NCBI GenBank assembly: GCA_022565665.1 | Contig: JAIUMI010000011.1 | Coordinates: forward strand, 28,810 to 92,809 | Direction of reading: 5' to 3' | DNA: 64,000 nucleotides | Source: Glycocaulis sp. | GTDB taxonomy: Bacteria > Pseudomonadota > Alphaproteobacteria > Caulobacterales > Maricaulaceae | In this document: piece after piece, positions 40,825-50,417 of the stretch | Position numbering within the stretch: the first letter of the stretch is position 1 | How the letters are laid out: each line of letters begins with the position of its first letter | Position numbers and translations under genes: made by a program | Notes under the pieces: generated by a model | What the model was told of the DNA's origin: nothing | The model's database searches: none | Seen by the model: the letters and a program-made list of their open reading frames with translations, nothing else

Positions 40825-42026
40825 GCGTCAGTTGATCCGGCCTCATAGGCGGTACGTATCTGGGCGCCCCGCTCCAGCGTGCGGTGGACCGGGCATTTAC
40901 TGGCAATCTCGACCAGCTTGTCCTGCAGCTCAGCCGGCACCTCGCCTTCCACCGAGATGGCGCGGGAGAAGACGTCCGCGCCTTCTTCCTTCGCATGCTT
41001 CACGCGCGTGGTGATGCGGCCAAGCTCCAGCTCCTTGTGCCCGGCATACATGCGCAGCGTCATCGTGGTGCATGCCGCCAGCGCCACCGAGAGCAGTTCG
41101 AACGGGGACGGACCGGCGTCCAGCCCGCCCACATCTTCGGGCTCATCGACAAGGAAGCGGGCCTGCCCCGCCGCAGCCCAGCTCAGGAATTTTCCGGCGC
41201 CAGTCTCGCTGACCACCGCACTGTTCTTTTCTGGCGGAGCATCGGGCGCTTCGGGCAGCGGGTCGGCAGGCAGATAACGCTCCGCCCAGGCGGCGATAAC
41301 GCGCGCGGCATGATCGGCGTCCTCGCGCCGGGTCAGCAGATGGTCCGCACCTTCAAGCCCGATAAAGCTTTTCGGGTGCCGGGCCGCTACAAACAGCCGT
41401 GTCGCATTCTCAATCCCCACAGTGGCATCGGTCGGTGAGTGGGCGATCAGCAGCGCGGCTTTGAGCGCCCTGGCCGCATCTTCCACCTTGGCTTCGGCAA
41501 TATCATCGAGAAACTGCCGGCGGATGGTGAAGGGACGGCCCTCCAGCTGGACCAGCGCCTCGCCCTCTCGGGCGATTTTCTCTACGTCCCCGGCAAACTG
41601 CCTGGTGACATTGGTGGCATCGGCGGGCGCGGCGATGGTGGCCACGGCCTTCACGCCGGGAACCTTCTCCGCCGCAACAATCACGGCCGCGCCGCCCAGC
41701 GAATGCCCCACCAGCAGGGACGGCGCCTCATACTCATCACGCAGGAATTCGGCAGCGCGGATCAGGTCGTCCACATTGGAAGAGAAATTCGTGTTGGCGA
41801 AATCGCCCTCTGACGCGCCAAGCCCGGTAAAATCAAAGCGCAGCACCGCAATACCGTGCTCGGCCAGTGCCTTGGAGACACGCGTGGCGGCAAGGTTGTT
41901 CTTCGAACAGGAAAAGCAGTGCGCAAACAGCGCATAGGCGCGCGGCGGTCCAGCAGGCAGTTCCAGACGCGCATCCAGCATCGCGCCCTGACTGCCCTCA
42001 AAGCTGACTCTCTCCGATTTCGCCAT
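40821..42026 (-). CDS. alpha/beta hydrolase-OsmC fusion protein
   Basis: A 401-residue two-domain protein. Residues 1-250 are an alpha/beta hydrolase with the nucleophile Ser109 in GHSLGG; residues 270-400 are an OsmC-like domain with the two redox cysteines in LAACTTMTLRMYA and KCPVHRTLE. OsmC domains reduce organic hydroperoxides. The fusion is known in many proteobacteria and may handle esterified or lipid peroxides. The ATG at 42026 gives the normal start MAKSERVSFEG; an upstream in-frame start is rejected. Confidence 0.88.
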   Translation of the reverse strand: MAKSERVSFEGSQGAMLDARLELPAGPPRAYALFAHCFSCSKNNLAATRVSKALAEHGIAVLRFDFTGLGASEGDFANTNFSSNVDDLIRAAEFLRDEYEAPSLLVGHSLGGAAVIVAAEKVPGVKAVATIAAPADATNVTRQFAGDVEKIAREGEALVQLEGRPFTIRRQFLDDIAEAKVEDAARALKAALLIAHSPTDATVGIENATRLFVAARHPKSFIGLEGADHLLTRREDADHAARVIAAWAERYLPADPLPEAPDAPPEKNSAVVSETGAGKFLSWAAAGQARFLVDEPEDVGGLDAGPSPFELLSVALAACTTMTLRMYAGHKELELGRITTRVKHAKEEGADVFSRAISVEGEVPAELQDKLVEIASKCPVHRTLERGAQIRTAYEAGSTDA

Positions 42027-42083
42027 GATGCGCTCCGTCTGCCGTGTACCCCAATGTCGGGACGGCACACGGCCGGCGCAAGC

Positions 42084-42452
42084 TCAGCCCTTGGCGGACT
42101 TGCGCCGCATTGCCGTGAACAGCAGCAGTCCGCCCAGCCCAAGGAACAGCAGGGGCGCGATCCAGAGCGGCAGGGTGCGTGTTTCCACCGGCGGACGCAT
42201 CAGCACTTCATGCCCGAAGCGGACCACCAGCGCGTCACGCACGCCCCTGTCATCGGACCCGGCCGCGATTTCCTCGCGGATGAAGCGGCGCATGTCGGCG
42301 GCCATGGGCGCGCTGGAATCCAGCACCGACTCGCCCGCACACACCATGCAGCGCACTTCGCGCATCAGGCCTTGTGCGCGCGCCTCGTCCTCGGGCGGCA
42401 ATTCCGGCCCGGAGACCTGAAGGACGAGCGCTGCGATGAGGGCCGCGATCAT
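42084..42452 (-). CDS. ccmH: cytochrome c maturation protein CcmH (CycL)
   Basis: A 122-residue periplasm-facing membrane protein with a signal-like N-terminus, the redox motif RCMVCAGESVLDS (Cys35 and Cys38) and a membrane segment at about 96-113. CcmH keeps apocytochrome c haem-binding cysteines reduced and works with CcmF and CcmI in haem attachment. Its start overlaps the ccmF stop by 4 bases. Confidence 0.93.
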   Translation of the reverse strand: MIAALIAALVLQVSGPELPPEDEARAQGLMREVRCMVCAGESVLDSSAPMAADMRRFIREEIAAGSDDRGVRDALVVRFGHEVLMRPPVETRTLPLWIAPLLFLGLGGLLLFTAMRRKSAKG

Positions 42453-44377
42453 GCCACGCCCTCCTGCCTGCCGCGCCGGATGAGTATTTGCGAGGCCACG
42501 GCCAGCAATCCGCCAATCACGATCATCAGCGCGCCAAGGCCCAGCATCCAGACCAGCGGATGGAAGGCGGCGCGCACCTCATAGGCCGCAGAGCCGTCCT
42601 CGCGCGGACGCGCTTCACCGATCGACAGATAGAGATCACCGGCGAGCGAGGAACCCAGCCCCACCTCACGCGTGTGCTGCCCCGCCGCCCAGTAATAGCG
42701 CCGCTCAGGCGCGATCGTGCCGCCACCGGCGACGTCAAGCGTTGCCCGGTCGGCGAGGAAGTTCGGGCCATCGGCGCGGCGCACATCTCTCAGCGTCAGC
42801 GTACGTCCGGCGATCTCGATGGCCTCACCCGGTGCCATCACGCGGTTCACATCCGCCGGGCGCGAGGCATCGGCCGCTGCGCCAATGGCGATGAAGCCCA
42901 GCCCGGCATGGGCGAGTGTGCGGCCCGAAAGGGCCAGGCGCAGAGCGCGTGATTTCGCGGTTCGCCAGTGATTGGCCACATCCATCACCGCGCCGCACAG
43001 TGCCCACGCGCCGAGCGCGCCTGCGATCACCGCCATGACCGGCGCGCCGAACAGGATGAAGGCGATACCCGTAGCCGCGACAGGGATCAGCAGGAAGACA
43101 GCCCGCAACTGTTTCAGGGCCGGTTTTGCCCCGCCATTGGCCCAGGGCAGGAAGGGCGCGAGCGGCACCAGAAGCAAGAGCACCATCAGAAGCGGGGTTG
43201 CCGCCGCGTCGAAATAGGGCGGGCCAACGGATACAGGCGCACCGCCCGCCAGTTCGATGAAGAGCGGATAGATCGTACCGACCAGCACAACGCCCGCCGT
43301 CGCCGCCAGCAGGAGATTGTTCGCGCCGATAAAGGCCTCGCGGCTGGTCGGTTCAAAGCCTTCCCCCTCACCCAGCGAGCCGGCCCGAGCGGCGAACAGG
43401 CCAAGGCCCGCCACCGCCGATACGCCGAGCATGCCCAATATCCACACGCCGCGTTCGGGATCGAGCGCGAAGGCATGCACCGAGGTGATGACGCCGGAGC
43501 GCACGAGGAATGCGCCGAGAATAGAGAGTACATAGGCCAGAAGGGCGAGGAATATCGTCCAGCCGGGGAAAGCGCCGCGCTTTTCGGTGGCGATGGATGA
43601 ATGGATGAGCGCCGCGCCGAGCAGCCAGGGCATGAAGCTGGCGTTTTCGACCGGATCCCAGAACCACCAGCCGCCCCAGCCCAGCTCGTAATAGGCCCAC
43701 CAGGCACCCAGCGAGATGCCGGCGGTCAGGCTGGTCCACGCGCCCAGCGCCCAGGGGCGCAGCGCCCGCGCCAGCGCCCGGCCGGGTGTCTTCTGGATCA
43801 GCCCCGCCGCGGCAATCGCGAAGGCTGCCGAAAGGCCCACATAGCCGATGTAAAGAAGCGGCGGATGGAAGGCGAGCGCGGGGTCTTGCAGGATCGGGTT
43901 GAGATCGAGCCCCTGCAGCGGCGCCGGATCCAGCCGGTCAAACGGATTGGAGGCAAAGGCCAGAAAGGCGAAGAAGAGCGTCTGCAGCAGGCCCTGAATG
44001 GACACCGCGCGCGTGCGCAGGTTTACGTCCATCGGACCGATGCGCGCCAGCCCGTAGCCGAACAGGGCGAGGACGCCGCACCAGAGCAGCATGGAGCCCT
44101 CATGCCCGCCCCAGGCCGCCGTCACCTTGTAGAACAAGGGTTTGTCGACATGGGAATGGCCCGCCACATAGGCGATGGAGAAGTCCGACTGGATGAAGGC
44201 AGCGATCAGCAGGGCAAAGGCCGCAGCAGACGAGGCCAATGCAGCCAACGTCGCGGCACGCCCTGCGCGGGCAAAGGCATCACGCCCGGCAGAGGCCCCC
44301 ACCCAGCTCAGCGCCATCTGCGCGAAGGACGCGACCAGCGCGAGCGCGATCAGGAAACGGCCAAGTTCTGCGATCAT
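42449..44377 (-). CDS. ccmF: haem lyase CcmF
   Basis: A 642-residue integral membrane protein with about 15 hydrophobic segments and the tryptophan-rich haem-handling motif GWGGWWFWDPVENAS. Conserved His residues flank it. CcmF takes haem from CcmE and ligates it to apocytochrome c with CcmH and CcmI. It overlaps ccmE and ccmH by 4 bases each. Confidence 0.95.
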   Translation of the reverse strand: MIAELGRFLIALALVASFAQMALSWVGASAGRDAFARAGRAATLAALASSAAAFALLIAAFIQSDFSIAYVAGHSHVDKPLFYKVTAAWGGHEGSMLLWCGVLALFGYGLARIGPMDVNLRTRAVSIQGLLQTLFFAFLAFASNPFDRLDPAPLQGLDLNPILQDPALAFHPPLLYIGYVGLSAAFAIAAAGLIQKTPGRALARALRPWALGAWTSLTAGISLGAWWAYYELGWGGWWFWDPVENASFMPWLLGAALIHSSIATEKRGAFPGWTIFLALLAYVLSILGAFLVRSGVITSVHAFALDPERGVWILGMLGVSAVAGLGLFAARAGSLGEGEGFEPTSREAFIGANNLLLAATAGVVLVGTIYPLFIELAGGAPVSVGPPYFDAAATPLLMVLLLLVPLAPFLPWANGGAKPALKQLRAVFLLIPVAATGIAFILFGAPVMAVIAGALGAWALCGAVMDVANHWRTAKSRALRLALSGRTLAHAGLGFIAIGAAADASRPADVNRVMAPGEAIEIAGRTLTLRDVRRADGPNFLADRATLDVAGGGTIAPERRYYWAAGQHTREVGLGSSLAGDLYLSIGEARPREDGSAAYEVRAAFHPLVWMLGLGALMIVIGGLLAVASQILIRRGRQEGVA

Positions 44378-44862
44378 GAGCCGCTGCGTCCATAGCCTTC
44401 GCGGTAGGCGTCATGGCCCGCAGCCGGCAGGCCCGCCCCCTCGACCCGTGCCCGCTCCAGAGCCGCGGCCACTTCGGGCGGCATATAGGCTTCATCGTGC
44501 TTTGCCAGCACGCGGCTGGCGATGAACAGGCCGGTCTCGTCAAACGCGCCCTCGGCAACAATCCCCTGCCCCTCGCGGAACAGGTCGGGCAGCGAACCGG
44601 CATAGGTGATGCGGATATCGGCCAGCGTATCGGTGACGGTGAAATCAGCGCCGCCCGTTGCCGGACGGGCCACCGAGCCATCCACCACCAGACCGCCCAC
44701 GCGCACGCGCTGTCCGGGCGGGGGCGGGTTTTCCGCGACCATGGCCGGGGAGTGGAAGAAAGTCATGGCATCGCGCAGCGCAAAGCCTGCCAGCACCGCC
44801 GCGCAGACAAGCACGCCAGCCGAGGCCAGCACGATCCAGAGCCGTTTGCGAGCCTTGATCAC
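44374..44862 (-). CDS. ccmE: haem chaperone CcmE
   Basis: A 162-residue membrane-anchored periplasmic protein (anchor about residues 8-30) with an OB-fold body (QRVRVGGLVVDGS). His122 and Tyr126 in LAKHDEAYMPPE are the conserved pair; the His binds haem covalently. It passes haem from CcmC to CcmF. Coupled to ccmI and ccmF by 4-base overlaps. Confidence 0.95.
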   Translation of the reverse strand: MIKARKRLWIVLASAGVLVCAAVLAGFALRDAMTFFHSPAMVAENPPPPGQRVRVGGLVVDGSVARPATGGADFTVTDTLADIRITYAGSLPDLFREGQGIVAEGAFDETGLFIASRVLAKHDEAYMPPEVAAALERARVEGAGLPAAGHDAYREGYGRSGS

Positions 44863-45803
44863 TCTTCGCTCTCCTCCACCTGAATGGCGCGTTCCAGCGC
44901 ATCAAGAATAGCGCCCGTGCCGTCATCATCGCCAGAGCGGGTACGCGCTTCGGCGATGGCCGCGCGGGCACCGGCAGGGTTTTCCATCACCGCACGCACG
45001 CGCGCCAGCACCATCCAGCGCGCAACATCGTCAGGATAGGCCTCAAGTCCAGCCTCCAGCCCTGCGACCATTCGCGACACCATCTGCTCAGGCGTCTCGT
45101 CTTCGGGCATTTCGCCATCGCCCAGCATTTGCGGCCCGCCCGCCGGGCGCGACAGCAGATCAGCTGCACGCACCGAGATCACCTCGCGGAACGGATCAGC
45201 CGGCGGCAGGCGGCGGATAATGCCGGACCAGTATTCCAGCGCCGTTTCCCGGTCTCCGGCCTCATAGGCGGCCACGCCCAGAAAGAAGGCCGGCTCGGGC
45301 AGGGTTTCGTCACGCGCATGGGCGGCGGCAAAGGCGCGCTCGGCCTCTGGCGTGACATTGCCCTCATTCAGTTCGACCAGCGCCTGTCCAAGATCGGTGA
45401 GCACACGGGCGTTCTCATTGACGCGCAGCGAACGCTCCAGCATGGCGATGGCTTCAAGATGGCGGCCGTCAAAGGCGAGAAAACGGCCGAGATAGGCCAG
45501 CGCCTCGGCATTGGCAGGCTCCCGGCGCACGATGGCGCGCAGGCGCTCTTCCTGCTCCTCCGGCGACAGCTCTTCGGGGTCCATCGCGGCCAGGCGCGCC
45601 TCGGTGACGCTATAGGGCTGGCCGGGCAGGCCCGGCGAACCACCCGCCAGATAGGCCCCAAGCGCGGCCAGCGCGACAAAGGCCATCACGCCAAAAGCCG
45701 CCAGACGCTGCATGGGTTCAAGAGCGCTGCGCGCCAGCGGCGACGCGATCCACAGCGCGGTCAGCATGCCGAGCGCGGCGATGATGAGGGTCAGCGCAAT
45801 CAT
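44859..45803 (-). CDS. ccmI: cytochrome c maturation protein CcmI (CycH)
   Basis: A 314-residue protein with two N-terminal membrane segments (about 1-22 and 38-58), an acidic stretch (DPEELSPEEQEERLRAIV) and TPR-type repeats from about residue 90 (NAEALAYLGRFLAFDGRHLEA). CcmI chaperones apocytochrome c to the haem lyase. It is coupled to the DUF938 gene upstream and to ccmE downstream by 4-base overlaps. Confidence 0.9.
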   Translation of the reverse strand: MIALTLIIAALGMLTALWIASPLARSALEPMQRLAAFGVMAFVALAALGAYLAGGSPGLPGQPYSVTEARLAAMDPEELSPEEQEERLRAIVRREPANAEALAYLGRFLAFDGRHLEAIAMLERSLRVNENARVLTDLGQALVELNEGNVTPEAERAFAAAHARDETLPEPAFFLGVAAYEAGDRETALEYWSGIIRRLPPADPFREVISVRAADLLSRPAGGPQMLGDGEMPEDETPEQMVSRMVAGLEAGLEAYPDDVARWMVLARVRAVMENPAGARAAIAEARTRSGDDDGTGAILDALERAIQVEESEE

Positions 45804-46450
45804 GGCGCCCCTTTCACGAAGAGGAGGGTGAGATTGTTTGCCGGCATGGCGATGCGCTGGCTTAGCGAAAAGCCGTGGCTACCGGCCAGCGCCTCCACAT
45901 CGTCAAGTGCGCGCACACCCCATTCCGGGTTCCGGCCCTTCAGGCTTTCATCAAAGGCGAGATTGGACGGGGCGGTGTCACCGCCCTCCAGGAACGGCCC
46001 GTAGAGAACCAGCAACGCGCCATCGGGGAGCAGGGCGCCTGCGCCCTCGAACAGGCCTTCAGCGGCCCTCCAGGGCGCGATATGGATCATGTTGGCGCAG
46101 AAGATGGCATTGACCGCTTCGGGGAGTGTCTGCCACCAGCCCACCTGCATCACATCCAGATTCAGCGCAGGCGTGATGCGGCCCGGCGCCTCCCTCGCCC
46201 AATCATCACAGCTGGCACGCGAGCGGGCATCGGGATCGCTGGGCGTCCAGTAAAGATCAGGGCGTTTCAGGACCGCCGCCAGTGCGTGCTCGCCGGTGCC
46301 GCTGGCAATCTCCAGCACCCGCGTGCGGTCAGGCAGAAGCCCGGCGAGCGTCTGCGCAATCACATCCCGGTTCCGCCCGGCGCTGGGCGAACTCAGGCGC
46401 GCACCTTCACTGGCGCGGTCTTCAAGGGCGAGAGGGCGGGAAGACGTCAT
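45800..46450 (-). CDS. DUF938 SAM-dependent methyltransferase-like protein
   Basis: A 216-residue Rossmann-fold protein with motif I VLEIASGTGEHA and the DUF938 features FCANMIHIAPW and PFLEGGD. The family's acceptor is not established. It is the first gene of the ccm operon, overlapping ccmI by 4 bases, so a link to cytochrome maturation deserves thought, though the pairing may simply be historical. Confidence 0.85.
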   Translation of the reverse strand: MTSSRPLALEDRASEGARLSSPSAGRNRDVIAQTLAGLLPDRTRVLEIASGTGEHALAAVLKRPDLYWTPSDPDARSRASCDDWAREAPGRITPALNLDVMQVGWWQTLPEAVNAIFCANMIHIAPWRAAEGLFEGAGALLPDGALLVLYGPFLEGGDTAPSNLAFDESLKGRNPEWGVRALDDVEALAGSHGFSLSQRIAMPANNLTLLFVKGAP

Positions 46451-46491
46451 GCCCGCCGATATAGGGCTTAAGGCCCGTCACATAAAGCACA

Positions 46492-47862
46492 TCACGCCGC
46501 GCGGACTGCGGCAGTCCGGCGCAGGAATATCGAAGCGGCCTCCTGCTGGCCCAGTGCGGTCATCAGCCGGGCGATCACGGCCGCGCGTTCATCAACATGG
46601 TCTTCGGCGCTGCCATTGCGCAGCGCGGACAGAATGCCCCCGGCGCTGAACTCCAGCCTCTGCATGAGCCGGTCCATCACCTGGCCATGGGCGCCGCCTG
46701 CCGCCGCACGCGAGGAGTCATCACGTGTCAGCCGTATGAAAACACACAAGATTTCGGCCCGGCTGGCAGCCTTCTCCAGCGCCTCTCCGTGCAGCTTCAG
46801 CCGCGCCGCAACCGGCTTGTGGGGATCAGGCACCGCCTTGTCCATCCGCAGCAGGGCTTCGGCATGAATGGCTTCCATCTGCTGGGCCGCGCGTTGGCGC
46901 AGGGCCATGATCTGCCGGCCCCAGCCGCCATCCTTGCGAATGCCGATCTCGCGCGTCATGCCTATGGTGATCTGGGCAAACTGCGCCAGAGCGCGCGCCG
47001 CCTCATGCGCGGCATCCAGCGTGGGGGGCGGGTCGGCAAAACCGTTCAGGAAAAATCCGGCATCCTCCAGCATCGCATCCCCGATGGAAGCGACATCGGT
47101 ACGCGACAGCAGGAAGTCGTCATCGCGCCGCACGATCTTTTCAAAGACCCGCAGGATCACCCAGGGCCGTTTCAGGCGCGCCATGAGCAGGTAGAGAAAC
47201 CACACCCCGGCGTCCGGGTCCTTGCTGTAAGCCAGATCATAGCGGTCGCGGATATGCTGGGCGAGTTCTTCGGATATGTCGCCAATCTCGCCGGGTAAAC
47301 CGTCCAGCGCCTCACGCAGCACGGGCGCCACCCGCAAAATGACCGCGATCTCCAGTACCGCGCGGAAGTCGGCAATACCGAGCCGGTGACGCAATTGCTT
47401 GCCCGCGCGCGGATCTTCCTTCACGGCCGTCACAGCCTCTTCAATGCGGGCTGCGGCGCGGGCGCGCAGCGGATCGTCGTGAGCAGGATCATCCTCGGCC
47501 AGCGGATCGGCCGTCACCGCCACCATGGCGGCGGCGATATCAGGCGCCAGCACCTCCTCGATCCAGTTCCACGCACTCTCCAGCATCGCTGGCGGGGCAT
47601 GAGAGAGCGAGGGGCGGGCAATGGCCGGATCGGCGCTCAGCGGCTCAAGAGGACGGAAAAACCGCTCGCGCGCGAGCGTGCGGGCATCTTTCGCACAGGC
47701 TTCCAGCAGCCGGCCCATCGTCTCATCGCCCGCGCTGACCGCGCCGATCAGGCGCTGGCGCAGCTCTTCGGGCACCGCACGCATCAGCGCGCGCAGCTGG
47801 GCAAGTTTTTGTGGTGCAAGCGCTGTCATCTCGCGGTCAAGGCCGGGTTTACCAAACTTCAA
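46492..47862 (-). CDS. unknown 456-residue alpha-helical protein
   Basis: A 456-residue protein with no signal peptide or membrane segment and an almost wholly helical composition. Segments include LRALMRAVPEELRQRLIGAV, LYLLMARLKRPWVILRVFEKI and a C-terminal MDRLMQRLEFSAGG. I do not recognise it; similar helical proteins occur in alphaproteobacteria. The first ATG (47862) is used here, but the one at 47829 is equally possible. It stands alone between the ccm operon and a two-component pair. Confidence 0.7.
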   Translation of the reverse strand: MKFGKPGLDREMTALAPQKLAQLRALMRAVPEELRQRLIGAVSAGDETMGRLLEACAKDARTLARERFFRPLEPLSADPAIARPSLSHAPPAMLESAWNWIEEVLAPDIAAAMVAVTADPLAEDDPAHDDPLRARAAARIEEAVTAVKEDPRAGKQLRHRLGIADFRAVLEIAVILRVAPVLREALDGLPGEIGDISEELAQHIRDRYDLAYSKDPDAGVWFLYLLMARLKRPWVILRVFEKIVRRDDDFLLSRTDVASIGDAMLEDAGFFLNGFADPPPTLDAAHEAARALAQFAQITIGMTREIGIRKDGGWGRQIMALRQRAAQQMEAIHAEALLRMDKAVPDPHKPVAARLKLHGEALEKAASRAEILCVFIRLTRDDSSRAAAGGAHGQVMDRLMQRLEFSAGGILSALRNGSAEDHVDERAAVIARLMTALGQQEAASIFLRRTAAVRAA

Positions 47863-47877
47863 CCTTGCAGATGGCGG

Positions 47878-49299
47878 TTAATGGCGCGTTTCCCCTGACC
47901 GGAGCGCGCCGGGCAGGAAAAGGCGGGCGCGCAGACCGCCCTTGTCGCCCTCGCCCAGCTCGATCGTGCCGCCATAGGCCCGGGCCAGCTCGCTCACGAT
48001 CGACAGGCCGAAACCGGTTCCCGGCGCCTGTTCGTCCAGCCGCACACCACGCTCGAGCGCCCGCGCCCGTTCCTCGGGCGGCAGGCCGGGACCATCGTCC
48101 TCGACCACGATTGCGATCTGACCATCAGACAGTTCGTCCGCATGCACGGTCACGACCGTGCGCGCCCATTTGCAGGCATTGTCGACGAGATTGCCCACGA
48201 GGTCCTCAAGGTCCTGGCGTTCACCACGGAAGACCGGCCGGCCCTCTACCGTCCAGTCCAGCGCGATCTGGCGGCGGCCATAAATCTTGCGCAGCGTGCG
48301 CCCCAGATCGTCGAGCACATCGCCGACCGGCGTTCTGGCGCCTATCGCCTGCGCATTGGCCGCCGCGCGGGCCCGGCGCAGATGATGCTCCACCTGGGCC
48401 GACATCGTGTCGGTCTGGCGGCGCACCAGCTCGCCTAGCCGGCTATCATCCTGACGGGCTTCATTGGACAGGACGGTGATTGGCGTTTTCAGCGCATGGG
48501 CGAGATTGCCCACATGGGTGCGGGCGCGCTCCACCACTTCGCGCGAATGGTCCAGAAGCGCGTTCAGCTCGCTGGCCAGCGGCAGCAGCTCCACCGGATA
48601 GCGCCCTTCTACCCGCTCGGCTTCACCATCGCGTACGCGCGCCACGGCGCGCCGCATCTTCAGCACCGGGGACAGGCCGACCCGCACCTGAATGACCACC
48701 CCCGCAGCCAGAAGAATGGCAAACACGCCCATCAAGCCCCCGGCAACAAGACCGAATGTCCAGACACGCCGGTCAGATGGCCTGCGGTCTTCGGCCGCAA
48801 GGATCAGAACCGGATCTTCAAGGCCCGGCAGCACCACCGCACGCACCGACAGGCGCAGCGGCTCGCCGTCAGGCCCCACCGAATCGCCCGCCACGGGCTG
48901 ACCGGTGGCCGCAATGGCTGCGCTGCGTACCGCACGCGGGATCACGATGGTTTCGTCCCAGAGCGATCGTGACCGGATAACAGGCTCGGCTGACGGCGGT
49001 GCGTCAGCGTCAGTTACCTGCCAGTAGCGGCCGGAAAACACCTGCCCGAAACGCGGGTCAAGAAGGTCGCGGGTGAGCAGGATGTCGCCATCGCCGTTCA
49101 CTTCCAGCGATACGAGCAGAAATTCGGCGATATTGGCCTGGCGGCCATCCAGATCGGTCAGCACGGTCTGGCGGAAGACGGCGGTCAGCGAAACCGCACC
49201 CACCGCCAGCAGCACCACACCCCAGCCGAGCGCGAGCAGAAAGAGACGCCTTACCAGCGACCCGTGCTGTGCGAGCGGTCCGGGAACCCTGGCGTTCAC
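47878..49299 (-). CDS. PhoQ/FeuQ-like sensor histidine kinase
   Basis: A 473-residue kinase with membrane segments at about 15-37 and 185-208, a periplasmic domain, a HAMP region and His268 in LAHALKTPITVL, the PhoQ-type H-box. The ATPase domain carries NLVDNACKW and DDGPGLPPEERAR. It starts at a GTG overlapping the regulator stop (GTGA). PhoQ-class kinases sense divalent cations, acidity or envelope stress; FeuQ in rhizobia is the nearest alphaproteobacterial comparison I can name. Confidence 0.86.
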   Translation of the reverse strand: MNARVPGPLAQHGSLVRRLFLLALGWGVVLLAVGAVSLTAVFRQTVLTDLDGRQANIAEFLLVSLEVNGDGDILLTRDLLDPRFGQVFSGRYWQVTDADAPPSAEPVIRSRSLWDETIVIPRAVRSAAIAATGQPVAGDSVGPDGEPLRLSVRAVVLPGLEDPVLILAAEDRRPSDRRVWTFGLVAGGLMGVFAILLAAGVVIQVRVGLSPVLKMRRAVARVRDGEAERVEGRYPVELLPLASELNALLDHSREVVERARTHVGNLAHALKTPITVLSNEARQDDSRLGELVRRQTDTMSAQVEHHLRRARAAANAQAIGARTPVGDVLDDLGRTLRKIYGRRQIALDWTVEGRPVFRGERQDLEDLVGNLVDNACKWARTVVTVHADELSDGQIAIVVEDDGPGLPPEERARALERGVRLDEQAPGTGFGLSIVSELARAYGGTIELGEGDKGGLRARLFLPGALRSGETRH

Positions 49300-49982
49300 C
49301 CGGCCCTGGCCCGTTCATTCGCCGCCGGGTCGACAAGCCGGTAGCCCAGCCCGCGCACCGTCTCGATCCGGTCCTGGCCAATCTTCTTGCGAAGACGGCC
49401 CACGAAAACCTCTATCGTGTTGGAATCGCGGTCGAAGTCCTGATCATAGATATGCTCCACCAGCTCGGTACGCGAGATGACGCGCTCGCGGTGATGGATC
49501 ATGTAGGAGAGGATGCGGAACTCGTGCGAGGTCAGCTTGACCAGCTTGTCGCCGACAAACACCCGCGCGCCGCGCGTATCGACCGACAGATTGCCGATCT
49601 CGATGGTCGAAGTGGTGTGCCCCGCGGCCCGGCGCGTCAGCGCGCGCAGACGCGCCAGCAATTCCTCCGGATGGAAGGGCTTGGTGAGATAATCGTCCGC
49701 CCCGGCATCAAACCCGGCGACCTTCTCGCTCCAGCGGTCGCGCGCGGTCAGGATCAGGACCGGGAAATCCTTGCCCGCACTGCGCCAGCGCTCCAGAACG
49801 CTCACCCCGTCAAGGCGCGGCAGGCCGAGATCCAGCACCACCGCGTCATAGGGCTCGGTATCGCCGAGGAACCAGCCCTCCTCGCCATCACCGGCTTCGT
49901 CAACGGCGTAACCGGCATGATCCAGCACATCTTTCAGCTGGCGGCGCAGATCGGGATCGTCTTCGACTATCAGGGCACGCAT
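49296..49982 (-). CDS. PhoP/FeuP-like response regulator
   Basis: A 228-residue OmpR-type regulator: receiver domain with EDD (7-9), Asp51 in VVLDLGLPR and TKPF, then a winged-helix domain (LTSHEFRILSYMIHHRERVISRTEL, split across residues 145-170, and EVFVGRLRKKIG). It is preceded by the PepSY gene 14 bases upstream and overlaps the kinase gene. Confidence 0.9.
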   Translation of the reverse strand: MRALIVEDDPDLRRQLKDVLDHAGYAVDEAGDGEEGWFLGDTEPYDAVVLDLGLPRLDGVSVLERWRSAGKDFPVLILTARDRWSEKVAGFDAGADDYLTKPFHPEELLARLRALTRRAAGHTTSTIEIGNLSVDTRGARVFVGDKLVKLTSHEFRILSYMIHHRERVISRTELVEHIYDQDFDRDSNTIEVFVGRLRKKIGQDRIETVRGLGYRLVDPAANERARAG

Positions 49983-49996
49983 TGCGGCCTCTCCTT

Positions 49997-50326
49997 CTAC
50001 ATGACCCGCCCGGTCCGGCCATCGACGCGCACATCAATGCGCCGGCCTTCCTGGGTAAGGATTTTGACGATGTAGAACGGGTTGCCGGAGCGCACGAGTT
50101 CCACATCAAGCACCTGCGCGCCGGGATACCGGCGGCGTACATTGTCTATCGCCACCCTTGCCGGGACGATCTGCCCGGTCTGGCTCTGCCCGCGCGCCTC
50201 GTCAGCGGAATAGCGCGAGCGCGGGTCGAAAGCCTGGGAGGAAACCTCCTGCAGGTCCGACGCACGTGCATCCGCCGCCGCCAGGGCGCCGATGCAGGCC
50301 AGAAGAAGGGTGTGGCGAGTGATCAT
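49997..50326 (-). CDS. periplasmic PepSY-domain protein
   Basis: A 109-residue exported protein with a signal peptide (about 22 residues, ending DARAS) and a C-terminal PepSY-like domain (VDNVRRRYPGAQVLDVEL-like, then FYIVKILTQEGRRIDVRVDGRTG). PepSY proteins often sit beside PhoPQ-class systems and can inhibit proteases or modulate the sensor. It leads the three-gene unit with the regulator and kinase. Confidence 0.82.
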   Translation of the reverse strand: MITRHTLLLACIGALAAADARASDLQEVSSQAFDPRSRYSADEARGQSQTGQIVPARVAIDNVRRRYPGAQVLDVELVRSGNPFYIVKILTQEGRRIDVRVDGRTGRVM

Positions 50327-50417
50327 GGAAATCCGTTTGCCACGCGCGCGCTGAACATCATCTGAACAGCTCTGTTATTGTGCAGTCATGCAGGCTCCGG
50401 GCCAAGGGGGTGACCCA

